Shown: positions 14,451 through 26,000 of the stretch, piece after piece
How positions within the stretch are numbered: the stretch's first letter is position 1
Layout of the letters: the number at the start of each line of letters is the position of its first letter
NCBI GenBank assembly: GCA_018398805.1
Contig: JAGFBZ010002268.1
Span: 806,001 to 870,000 of the forward strand
Direction: 5' to 3'
Source of the DNA: Hirundichthys speculiger
Lineage: Eukaryota; Chordata; Actinopteri; Beloniformes; Exocoetidae
DNA length: 64,000 nt
The notes under the pieces: generated by a model
What the model was told of the DNA's origin: nothing
Seen by the model: the letters and a program-made list of their open reading frames with translations, nothing else
The model's database searches: none
Position numbers and translations under genes: made by a program

Positions 14451-17400
14451 ACATTTCTTCCTTGTTTGAAGAATGTGTCACACAAGCCCCAAGAGGTAAC
14501 ACTGGAGGGATCTGTCGTAAAAAAATAACTAGAACTAGCTAATGAAACACTTAAATTATGAACATACATTTTATTTAGACAATTAAAAGTTTTCAGTTGG
14601 TAAAGTATACATTTTTGGATTGCTTGTTTTTCTGCAGAATCAGTAAAAAAAAAAAAAAAAAAAGCAGTTCTTTTGAGTATCAGATATATCTTTCCCATGC
14701 TCTCAATCCATTAAGTATTGAGTTTTTTTTAACCCCAAGCAAATAGATATGTTTTAGTTCAAGCCAGCAAGACTCACAATTTAATCTTCTGAAAATTTTT
14801 TTTTTTTATTATTATTTTTGCTCATTCTCAGCACTGCAGCCTCCTGATTAATGAGCCAGTCTTAGAGGACATCTGAAAGGTTGTTTGCTTAGAGTTTAAA
14901 TAAAGTATTACATCTAGTGTACACCAACAATTTCAGAAATATGAATAAAGTGGCTGCAACACCTGCAAGTCATTTTTCAGTGGCTCTTAAAACTTCTCAG
15001 ATATTTAAAAGTAGATATTAGAGCTGCTTGGTGAGTACACAGATGACAGCCCAATCCCCAAATACTGAAAATATGTTAAACCTCTCGATGCAGCTTCCGT
15101 TTCTATGTGGTGAGCTGAGCCTTGTCCTGCGGGCAAAATGCTGTTTATTATCAGGTCTACTAAGAGACTCTGTGTATCCAGTGTTGACAAAGTGAATTTA
15201 GTGATTATGCTGAAGCTCTTAAGAGAGCGAGCGGGCTGGAAAAAGCCTTTGGTCTGCTCCCAATATAATTACAGATTTGTCATTACTGTTACATCCACGC
15301 TTAGCTAACTCAACAAGCTTCGACCTGCAGCCTTTGGTTTAAAGGAGAATCCCCGTAATGGTGTGAATCCAGTTTCAAGAGGGGGAAAAAAGGGCTAAAC
15401 AACAACAGTTTGCCTCAATGTAATACACAGAGAAATCAAAGCAGTTCCTTTATTCCAACTTTATACTTTTACGTGAATATACCCTCAAAGTTTTTTAAAA
15501 TGACTGCTTTTTCTTTGCCTGTGTCTTGCCCTCCGTCATCCCAACCCTGTGGTCCTATACTGTCTCTATTATAGGGTTATAAACAAAGTAACCAAAATTA
15601 GAGCAGCACGGCATCCAGTTGTCAAGGCCAATCCCAGATGTGGGCTTTGAGAGGGACCATGTTGCAGTATAATTTATTCCTGGGGCCACTCAGTCGCACG
15701 TAACACCCCTTCCATCCTCCACACACGGATACACAAAAACTTGCAGATGTAGTTTGTGTTTCTTTTGTGTTTCAGTGGCTGTGTATAAGCGGATGTGCAG
15801 GAATTTGGATTTATGTGTTCTGAGCATTCATTTCAAATCCACGTAGAGGCTTTTCTTAAAATAATGCACTTAATGTGTGAATCTCTATCTCAACTCCTAA
15901 TTTAAGATGGAGAGAAAAAAAAAAGAGTGGGAGGGCAAGGACCGTGTTTACCATGGCAGTAAAACAGGGTTTATGCTGACAACATGAAATAAGGGAGTTG
16001 GAACTGCGTTCCATTTTCCATGCTTAGTGTCTAACTTTGTATAGCCTGAAAGACAAAAACTGTGAGGGTAAAATAAATACTTATATACTGGAAAGTGTTG
16101 TGAGATCTAAGATTAAAAGCAAAGAGTCAGAGTGATTGAAACTTAGCTCTTTGTCTCATTGACTCCAGCAGAGCATGATTTTCACATTTTGGATCCCTTA
16201 AGACTTATGGAGTCAGACAAAACAGGAAATTGGAGGGCATTTGGGCAACAGTCGAGTCTTTGACCCTTGAACTGCAGCGCTCCCCGACTTTGAAGTCGAG
16301 AGAGAGAATCACAAGCAATTCATGAAGTGCAGAGTATGTTCCCCTGAACATTCAGCCTGCACTGTGTAAACAGAATCAGAGCCTCTCTGAGTGTGTTTGG
16401 CAGAGCTGTGGGTGTAGTCCCCTTCAAGTCTATCATCTGGGCTCCGTTTCAACCTTATTTTGACTAAACTGACCCACACACTGAGCTCTGTTTGGGTTGC
16501 AGAGAAGGAGCATCGGTGCATGACGCTCATTCTTCAATTGAATTTCTTTTTTAAAAAAGCAAGCTCAAAGGAAAGCCCAGCTGCTGATGACCCACTTGCT
16601 TTCCTTCCTTCTCTCATAACAAATAAGCATCACTATTTCCAGCATCATCTTCTAGTTTAAAGATGACACCGACCGGGCAGCGTTCACAGCTCCCGTCATG
16701 GCCTTAAAAGGAAGCTGTCAAGAATTCCTGCTGCATTTGACTCCTGTGTGGGTGTGGGAGTGTGCGTGTCTAACTTGTATAACTCAAGTTATGACATACA
16801 TCTGTTTACACAGTTGCATTGTGGTGACTTGTTTCTCTTTGGTGAGAGACAAAAACAATGAGTTCCCATAAAATCATAAGGTGAGGACTTGGTCATAGGA
16901 TAAGTTTATGTATGAATGGTTATGGTTCACCCTCCTGGACATTAATGTAAGTCAATGTAACTGTCCTCTAAAGTGATGGAAGTGCATGTCCGGAAGCAAT
17001 GCTGAACGTTAATCTTAGTGGGAAATACGCCACCCTTCTTAGAGATTGTCACCTCTGTTAAACATCTCGCTTCGCCCCCTGCCAGCCTGTCATCTGCTCC
17101 CGTCTGTCACCACCTACAAACTGAAGGCAGATCAATCAAACCATATAGTATCATGTAATATCTTTAATGTGCTGCAGTTAAAAACACATTCCTTTAACAT
17201 ATTATATTATCTCAACCTTTGACAATTCCCTTGATCTTTCCTGTAGATCATGAGCAGATTTGGAAATCAGAAAAAAAAAAAAACATATTCACTGATAAAT
17301 ATAGTGTCAGCATATAAACACCTGGTTGAAAACGATCTCTGCCATTTCTGCATCCAGGGATAACATTTCTGCTACCATGAATGGTTAGTGGGGATTTAAT

Positions 17401-20400
17401 GATCTTCAAAAGCTGAAAATTTAAACTTGAAGCTTTTTTTAGAATAATGTTTTAATGCAAAAAACAACAACCAATTTTCTCCATTATTTAATTATTAGGG
17501 GAAAAAAATTGCAACAAGCACCATGTAAACACCATCTAACCAGCACCAGGAGCTTTGCGTGTTCCAATAACATTATCAAGGTCCTAATTAGCTTGTTAGG
17601 GCTGTGGCTTGTTCACAGTCATTAGAAAAAGCCAGATGATACCAGTGTCAAAGCTTTATAGATACTCTTGACTCTTTAACACTGACAGTCAGCGGCTACA
17701 GGGTCCTGTAAGCATCTGCCAAACACACTAAAGATCAAAATGATTTATGTCCACTAATCAGGAGACGGTTAAAGAGATAGCAAAGTGTGAGCAGCTTTCT
17801 GTAATGTGTAAGTGTAATGGCAGAGAAACATTTGAATCTTGGAGGGCCAAGAAAAATTATAAAGAGAAACTACTGAAACACTAAATCAAACCTCACAACT
17901 GCCTGCAGTGGCTGAGCCCGATGCATGAGGGATGCGTTCTCTCAAAAACCACACAAATGCATGTCTTACATGTACTCAAGACCATGTGTACATGCATGTT
18001 TTTAAAGCACTTTACATGTATGTTGAAATTAAATGAACAAAAAACAAGTGAGTGTAACAACAATCTGTGTTTTACTTTGCACAGTGTGCTTTTATGCTGA
18101 ACCAAATAATTGGGCTTCAAGTTGTTTTCAGGGTAACATGGTCCCAGGTTTTGACTAGAAAGAAGATTCATGGAAATAAACCTATAACCTTGAACTGTAA
18201 CACATTTTCTTTTTGTTGAAAATGAATACATCAAGTCTGTATTAAAAAAAACAACAAAAAATGAATACATTTTTTTTTTTCCAGAGCATTAATTGGATTT
18301 GATGTTCTGTCTGACTGTCAGATGATGAACTGGGTAAGCAGATGCACATGCACATCAATAATCGTGAACATTATAACTAACCCTATACAAACATATATGT
18401 GTGTGTATGTATATACATATTTATATGAAGATATACTTGTGGTATCAACATAACATGGATGCTACAGGGAATCAGTAAAAATAAAAATAAAAATACCTAA
18501 TTTATAAATTTTAAAATTTACCAATCTAAACCAATTCATGAAGCTTCCATCTTAAAATTAGATGCTACAGAATTTCGAAGAAATTTAGCGTGGGTACTCA
18601 TCGAATAGTCTGACATCAAACTTAACAAATTTGAAGAAAGGCAGAAGTGTTTGGTTTATGATGAATATTCATTATAATGCATTACTGTCTTACACTGAAA
18701 GCCTGTAAAAATTTCTACATTGAATAAAATTCTTCCAAGTTTGTGAAGCTGTAATTTGATGAATATCTGTTGGAGCAAATGCACAGGGTGAGCTGTACTT
18801 GCATTTGTAGAGGTTGATGCAGTCTAAAGACATATACAGGTGAATGATATGCTGATAAAAAGAAACAGTGTGGGAGTGCGCAGATGCAGTGTAAATCAGT
18901 TGGAAGATTAATGAATTGGAGAGCAGAAAATGCAGTCCCTCATAGCCCTGTTCAGTCCTTATTTGCTGCATATTCCTCCTTTCATATAAGAAACAGTTCC
19001 CTCGTTATGTTTGAAATTCTTTTCCAACAGTGGAACAACCCGAAGTACATTAAGCACATTAAAGATGACTCCAAACTTTGGCAAATAGTCAGCAGGCCTC
19101 AGAGTCACACTGTGTAAAGTCTCAAACCACTGAATGTCTGTAGATGAATGCAAGTAAGTGGAAAAATTCATGAAGGTAAAGGTTGAATAATGGTTGATGG
19201 GCTATGTTGTAACATAAATGTCAACAAAAGGGGTTTTTTGCAGAGTTTAAACGCTGATAAATACTAAAACCCACGATTTTCAATAGTAGATTAAAGATTA
19301 TGAAAAAAGAGTTGACATCAAAACATGATACAGACAGGATGTCGGCTCTTCCTATTATTGTGAAGCAGAAATTTACCAAGAGTTGGATTGTTCACCTACT
19401 AATAGGGAATGTGAGCTGGTCTCAGACCGTCGTGAGACACATTAGTTTTACCCTACTGATGGTGTATTGTTGCAATAGTGATCCTATCTAACAAGCAACA
19501 CCTGTCTCAGTATAAATAAAATGCTGTTGTGAAATACAAATCTCTTTTTAAGAAAAAAAATTACTCAGTTCAGAATGTAATACTTTGGTTTCCATCCAAT
19601 TAAAGCTTTGTTTATTAGCATGTACTAATCAGTAATAGTTTTCACTCTGACCCAGTTTGTGATGGAATAAGCCACAATGTCTTTAACTCAATCAGACTGG
19701 TGATCATTGTTGTATTTCATTCCCATCTCTCTCTCTCTCTCTCTTTTACTTCCTGTCGTCTCTCAAATAATTGAATAAAAAGCATCAACAACTGCAGCTA
19801 CAACTCCAGTCCACTGATAAGATGCACCCACTGTGACGCCAGCTTTTAAACACAACTTGTCCACAGAAAGGATCAGTGACTGATCTTGGTGCGATAACAG
19901 CATATCAATTCTCCCTCCATTCATCATTTTGTTTGGTTATTTTTCTTTCACTAGATAAATAAATAAAAGGTTCTCAGTGAGTCACCGTAGGCATTAGCTG
20001 TGACAGTGGCGCCACTGTCTGCATGACTCCGGCTGAACCAGGATCAGTGATGGACAGTCTCCATCACACTGGGTTCCTTTCCTCTTCCTTTGTTTTCATC
20101 CCATTTCCTTCCACGTTTTCTTAGATACTGTTCCCCCAATGGAAGTCTAAACAAACTACAATGCTGTGAAAGTACACAAATGTAGAAATATCATGTCAAA
20201 CAACCTTGCCAAACTCAGAACCTGTTTTATGATGATCCTGAGATCTAGGTCCAAATGGGTTTAGACATTTAACAGCAGGGTGTGACATAGTGCAGAAAAT
20301 GTGTACGGTCTTATTTCATTTATTTTGCATATCTTCACAGACTAAAGAGTACAAGCTGAAATAAAAAAAATAAAACATAACAGGTTTGAATCATCTGTGT

Positions 20401-20700
20401 TGTTGTGACACCTACAGACCTACAGATCTCACATCAGATCTAACATCCTGAGTCAAAACTATGTGTTGCCAAAATCTGTTTGCCACAGTGATTTCATACT
20501 AATACTGAAGATTTTAAAGATGACTTTGAGATTTGAGTTAGACACAAATACAGTGGGTCTGAGGTTCAAAACATTACTCAAAAAAAAAAAAAAGTACTGA
20601 ACACAGCAATAAATCAGAAAGCAAATTACAGTTTCACAAAACGAATCACACGGTACAAAAAGATAAAGACAAAAACAAAAGACACTGTCTTGGCTGAGAG
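14451..20700. other. 6.2-kb intergenic stretch with possible regulatory DNA
   Basis: No gene is supported. There is a short CT run near 19730-19745 and several poly-A/T tracts. Two stretches look less AT-monotonous than their surroundings, 15215-15330 (AATATAATTACAGATTTG) and 17540-17720 (GGTCCTAATTAGCTTGTTAG). They hold homeodomain-type TAATTA/TAATTAG cores and could be conserved non-coding elements, but conservation cannot be seen from one sequence. Confidence 0.35.
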
Positions 20701-20709
20701 TTAGAGATT

Positions 20710-21440
20710 AATTAAGCATTAGAAGTGTGTTCCATTTGTACCTGGAAGTTGGATTTTTCACCTGGAACAGCCACTGAGGTCAGAATCCTAACTTGAAAGT
20801 CAGAGAAACTTCACTTACTTGTCCATCAGAATCCAACATGGCCGCTCGTCATCATCAGCAAAGCAAATACTGAGCAGATTTTTTTGTAGCAGCTGTCCTT
20901 ATTTTATTCACATTGAGTCAGTTACATGAAACAGTAGACATAGACCAGTTCACATAGTACTGTTCACTTTTTACCAGTGGACATGTTGCGCTAAATAGTG
21001 CCTACAGTATTACTGTGAATACTGCCATCAATGGCTACAACAGCTCGTCCAGCATCTGGAGTCGTTAATTTACCAACTTTGCTGATGGAATTCAGTCAAT
21101 CTCGGTGTGACATAATTCTGAGTCCTGAGTTACAGCTTCCAAAGTTATCAACGTTACCCCTGTATGTTACCCCAATATAGCATAAGAATCACACATGACT
21201 TCTCAAACCTTGTTGCAATGTCATTAGCTCCTGTGGTTTAACCTGCAGCTAACAGTTGGCTAGAAGCCTCTTCTTCCTGTGTGCTAGCTTGAACCTGATG
21301 CAGGCAACTTTTAAAAAACAGTCCTAGGTAGTTTTTTTAATACAAGGAGCCATGTATCTCACCTTACACACGCCATGACTTCAAAGTTAGATTATGATTT
21401 GAAGCTCCTGATTTCGCACCAGTGGCAGCTGGCAAACGGT
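20710..21440. repeat. dispersed repeat, copy A
   Basis: This stretch shares ordered blocks with 28610-29010: AGAATCCAACATGG / AGAATCCAACATGA, TTTTATTCACATTGAGTCAG / TTTTTATTCACATTACATCAG (one base varies in length) and CAGTGGACATGTTGCGCTAA / TAGTGGACATGTTGCTACG. Both look like copies of one fish repeat. The ends are not defined. Confidence 0.5.
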
Positions 21441-21659
21441 CCCCTAGTGAATTGGAGTTACTACTAATCAGAAATGAACTTCAACTTCGTGCGCACTACC
21501 GGTTTCCAGACAGTTTAAGTGTAGAGCAGCTGAACCCATGTTTGCTGTGACACTCCAGTCACTTTCAAGCTTCAAGTGCAATAGGAGGTTAAACCTGAAA
21601 AGTTGTGGTTTAGGGGCACAGTTTAGACATTTCTCTATGTTATAGAGCATTTATTCTGT

Positions 21660-21735
21660 GTCTATCCATCCATTCATTATCTATACCCGCTTAATCCTAT
21701 GCAGGGTCACAGGGATCTGCTGGAGCCTATAATCT
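21660..21735 (+). repeat. short CATCCATTC...GGGTCACAGGG repeat fragment
   Basis: CCATCCATTCATTATCTATA followed by CCCGCTTAATCC and GCAGGGTCACAGGGATCTGC is the familiar 3' fragment of a fish non-LTR-type repeat. It is only about 75 bp. Confidence 0.55.
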
Positions 21736-22950
21736 GTGTCTAGTACAAGCAAATTCATACAAATGCATGATTTCATTTTATTAAGTTCATAAATAGTGAA
21801 TTGTAAAGAAAAAGAAAAAAGCTATACCTAACTGTGAAATATTTATGCCTTTAGTTTGTGTTTATGATTCTACTGTGTAAAGACAACACCATCAAAGGTG
21901 AACCATGTTAAAATAAAATTGGTTACTATTACTGTTGCTAATTGAAGGGAAGGTGGTCCACCAGAGGATCAGCGTATGGAACAGTGAAGGAAGGCATCAA
22001 ACAAGAGAAGTCAAGAGTGCATGACACACGACCTCAGGAAACCCCATCTAAATGTATGTAAGCGAGTATTTTCTCTAGCAACAATGTTTCTATTCAACTG
22101 GTTGATGAGGAAGGATATCGTCAAATCTCAAATATCTTTTAAGAGAAACAGGATATGAAATAAAGAGGAATTTATGATGAAAAATTTCCAGTGGGTCAGA
22201 TAGATGGGGAAATATGTTGCATCCAGTGAAAATTATTTCCTGGTATTTTGTGGCACAAAAGCATGTAATTGTGAAGTTCTTTCTGAGCTCAAACAATAAA
22301 TCTTGCATGTCATTTTATTTTTTCTGCCATAAAAAAAGGTGAAAAGATTCCAGAAAGGTAGTTTTGTGATGCTATATTGGTGCATGTTAATGCAAACATT
22401 TGAAATAAGAATCCACAGGAATGTTGTGTTTAAACATGCAGCATCCATCAAACTGTTCTGCTGTTATTTCCTTAGCGTTGGGATTAATTCAATCTTGTAC
22501 ATTTTTTTTCTTTTTCTATGTAGACCAGGTTTCCAAGCTTGTTCCTAATCAGCCTTTTCCATAATTTCAAATCCATCCATTCCCACCCACCTCGTGCTAC
22601 TGGATATGTAATGGAAGCCAAAATGAATCGTTAATTTCCAAGAAACACTTGCATTCTGATTTGTTTCTAAGAAACGAATGAGGAGAGGAGATGAGCAGTT
22701 GATAGACTAACTAGTACAGTCAGCAGTTTATCCAGCCTGGGTGGTGAGTGTGACAGTTGGGCCAGCAAACACCGATGAAGAAAAATAAATATGAGCCAGT
22801 GAAAGAGTAAAATTGAAAGTGAAATAATAGATGGGTGCAGTTTCATGTGAAAAAACTTCAGCATTTGTATTGATGGTTCTGAGTAAAGAGCAATCTTTCC
22901 AAGGGGAGTTTAGCTTCTGGACTTTTTTTTTTTTAGGGTGTAAAGCAGTT
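21736..22950. other. intergenic, nothing recognised
   Basis: There are small open frames of about 70 codons on both strands without coding character. No repeat was named with confidence. Confidence 0.35.
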
Positions 22951-22952
22951 TA

Positions 22953-23510
22953 CCGTATTTTCGGGATTATAAATTGCGCTTTTTTAGTAATTTGGCTGGT
23001 CCTGCGAAGCAACTTATATATCAAAAATATCCACCATGTCATCCATGACAACAGGTCATCGTCTTCACTCGTGACAACTGAACACTGAAAAAAGAAAAAA
23101 ACATAAAGACTGAGAGAAAACAAACATGCCACCAAAAAGAAAAGGTTATACTGCAGAATTTAAACTGAAGATTATAAAATATGCAGCTGAAAACGGTAAT
23201 CAAGCAGCAGGAAGTTTGGAGTTATGGAGAAACTTGTCAGAGACTGGAGAAAAGCAGAAGTAACTCTGACAACTTTGAAAAACTCAAAGAAGGCTAACCA
23301 GAGGCTGAAAGATGACCAGAGCTGGAGGAACAAGTCCACAGATGGAACCTTGAACAGCTGCTGCTGAAAGGGGCTCATCAACGGTGCAATTATCACCCAC
23401 TCATATTGCTCCATGTGACTCCATGTATATATTTATTTCTCTCTTCACGATGTATTTTTTTGACAGATGCTACTAATACTCCGGTGCGACTTATAGTCCA
23501 GAAAATATGG
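22953..23510 (+). mobile_element. pogo-like element with internally deleted transposase
   Basis: The left end CCGTATTTTCGGGATTATAA and the right end TTATAGTCCAGAAAATATGG are inverted repeats with TA on each side (22951-22952, 23511-23512). Inside, 23126-23263 reads MPPKRKGYTAEFKLKIIKYA and then shifts frame. The next frame gives EKLVRDWRK, together the N-terminal psq/CENP-B-type helix-turn-helix of a pogo transposase. The DDE domain is absent, so it is a deletion derivative. Confidence 0.75.
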
Positions 23511-23512
23511 TA

Positions 23513-24150
23513 CATTTTAGTGAAGGTTAAGAATGAGATTTCCTACATTATTATTATTATTACTTTATTTAAAATGTATTTATTTCATTTATATTATAAT
23601 TGTTATTTATTTGTTTATTCATTTATTGACCAATACCCTATTCTTATCATGTACCTGTTTATTTGTTTAAATGCTTACTTATGTGTTTTGTGTATTTTAA
23701 TCAACCTTCAGTGATTCCTCTGTGACTAAAGATGGCTTTTCATCTATTTCTGCTCCATCATTATTGAAAGTATCGGTATGGACCTTTGTGTGCGTTGGTG
23801 AGTCTGTATAAAATGCATGTGAATGTTTTTATTTTTATTTGATTTGGGTGGTATAAGCTACTAGATTTTTTTCTGTACACAGGAAAGTACATCTTCTTTA
23901 AAAGCTTCACATTTCAGGACACATTTAAAGAAGAAAGAAAAATCAACTGTTTCTTACTAGATAGTACGAGGTACGTAGTTTTATGTGAATTAAACCTAAG
24001 ATAAACAACATTTCATTACATACCATATCATATCATTACTAAACAAAGAAGATGCTACATTACAGAGTTTACCCCATGAATGTTGTAGCTTGTAGATTTG
24101 CATAAATAATTAAAGTAAAAGATCTTCTTGTTCAAGCTTTAGCTGTTAGA
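23513..24150. other. intergenic, AT-rich
   Basis: ATT-rich low-complexity DNA (about 23545-23700) followed by sequence with no recognised feature. Confidence 0.35.
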
Positions 24151-24169
24151 CATGACCTCACATTTGACT

Positions 24170-24483
24170 TTAGAAAACTGGTACAGGGAAAGAGGTAATT
24201 ACCGATTCAATGACTGCAGGGTGCCTATGTCCTATTACTGCAACGCATACCCAAATCATCATCCCTCCACCACCGTGCTTGACAGTTCGCATGAGGTGCT
24301 GATATGCTGTGTCTGGTATTTGCCGATCGTGATGTTGTGCATTATGTCTAAAATGTCTACCTTGGTGTTGTCTGTCCAACGAAATTCTCCAACAAATGAT
24401 GAGTTCCTTTGCAGTAATGTGTGCTCTGATCTTTTAGGTGAACCTCCATTCAGATGAAGAGTGCCAAACATTTTAATCTTCAT
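24170..24483 (-). pseudogene. Tc1-like transposase fragment
   Basis: On the minus strand one frame gives EFRWTDNTKVDIL (usually WTDETKV) and another gives MRTVKHGGGGMMIWVCVA (usually TVKHGGGSVMVWG). These are the region of the second catalytic Asp and the block after it. A frame change separates them. No termini were recognised. Confidence 0.65.
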
Positions 24484-24544
24484 GCAGCAAGACGTTGACT
24501 GTTGCTGTGTCAGATGTAGCCAGATGGTTAAAGTGTAGGCTGTG

Positions 24545-24816
24545 TCACAATTGTTGTTGTTTATTTATTTTCTCTGGTGTGTGCAATACTATTTTTAATA
24601 CTATTTTTACTACTATATTATTTTAGTCTATTTTTATAATATTTTTACTCTACCTTATTGATATATTTATTATTGTATCTTAATCTATATTTCAAATTGT
24701 GATTTTGCTCTCTTTTACTGTACTGTCGGTGCTGAAGCTGCTGGAACCACAATTTCCCTGAGGGAGACCTCCCAAGTGATTAATAAAGTTCTATCTTATC
24801 TTATCTTATCTTATGC
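24545..24816 (+). repeat. LINE 3' tail with TCTTA microsatellite end
   Basis: AATTTCCCTGAGGGAG...TTAATAAAGTTCTATCTTAT followed by four TCTTA units is the typical 3' terminus of a fish CR1/L2-group LINE. The 5' part is an AT-rich stretch. Confidence 0.6.
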
Positions 24817-25290
24817 AAGCTTTGTACAATTTTAAATATAGCTAATAAAGAAAAAGAAGAAGAAAATGTAATTAAGGAGAAAAAAAACATCCACCTGCAA
24901 AAACATGAAAATGTAATTTGTGGCAGTTAATTAAATGCTAAACTTTAATAAATGCAGCACTGTTGACACAACACAGAATGTTTTAGTTTGAAATTTGTTT
25001 TCTTAGGGTGTATCGATTAGGTTTCCAGGGCTGAGTGGCGGACCACCAGTGGTCAGCTTGAGGCTTCTGATGACATGGAAGCTTGTACTGCAGATTGTCA
25101 ACACCAGATTCTGTTTTCATCACCTTCCCTTAAACATTGTAATCAATACTGAGGCATACATATGACAATTCAGAATTTGACGTATTTCTATTTGGGAAGG
25201 AAAATTTGAGCATTTTCTTAAATGTTTAACTATACCTTTATGTAAAAAGCAGTTCCACACACATAAATATTTAAGCTGGCCCATATGACT
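24817..25290. other. intergenic, nothing recognised
   Basis: AT-rich sequence without open frames of interest or nameable repeats. Confidence 0.35.
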
Positions 25291-26000
25291 ACTCTTGGCA
25301 GCGATTGTATGCAGGGATTCCTATGGACATTAGATTAAAAGGGCAGCCTGGCCCGAGTCCAGAGGTCGCGCCAGACATTATCTCCGGCACCTCTAAATGT
25401 TTTCATAAAGGGACCTCCTAGTCTGCGCGGTGCTGGACTGTAAGTGGCTGGGAGTGGGCAGCAGTCGTGTTTGTGTGTGCATGAATGTTTTTGTATGCAT
25501 CCGTGCGTGTGTGTGTGTGTGGATGTGTGTGTGTGCGCACGTGTGTGTGTGTGTGTAAGTGGAAAATAAACTACCGCCTTGGTGGGGTAACACACTGCTT
25601 GCCATATCTCTGGTGTAGAGTAGAGCCATTAGGGGGGCAATGAAGCTGATGACATGTTGTTCCTGTGACAGGTCGCCTGGCCCCAGACTTCTCTCTGCTG
25701 CTGCCGCTGCTGCGGCTGTGGGAGCCTGCAGGTCTGCCGCTGGACAGACCCGGAGACGCAGTGAAAGCGTTTATTTTGGGAGGTGGTTTGGTGCCCGACA
25801 CCCTGTCTACTCTCCCACCAACCTTTATGCATCATCACCGCCACCACCGGCTTCCCACGCTCTCTATGCACACATACACAACTCACTGCTACACACGCAA
25901 CCAGCATGCTTTTATTTGGCAACAGCAGAGAAACCGATGGCACCTGATAGTCTGGTACAGGTTTTTTTTTTTAAATAATTACTTTGCACACTGCACAAAA
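25291..26000. promoter_or_regulatory. GC-richer upstream stretch with SMAD-type motifs and GT repeat
   Basis: The sequence is clearly less AT-rich than its flanks. GCGCC directly followed by AGAC lies at 25368-25376. AGAC/GTCT cores recur near 25684 and 25744-25756. A GT microsatellite runs at about 25507-25556. It lies 4.3-4.7 kb upstream of the smad6 start codon and could be an enhancer. The open frames over it on both strands follow from base composition and have no protein signature. Confidence 0.3.
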
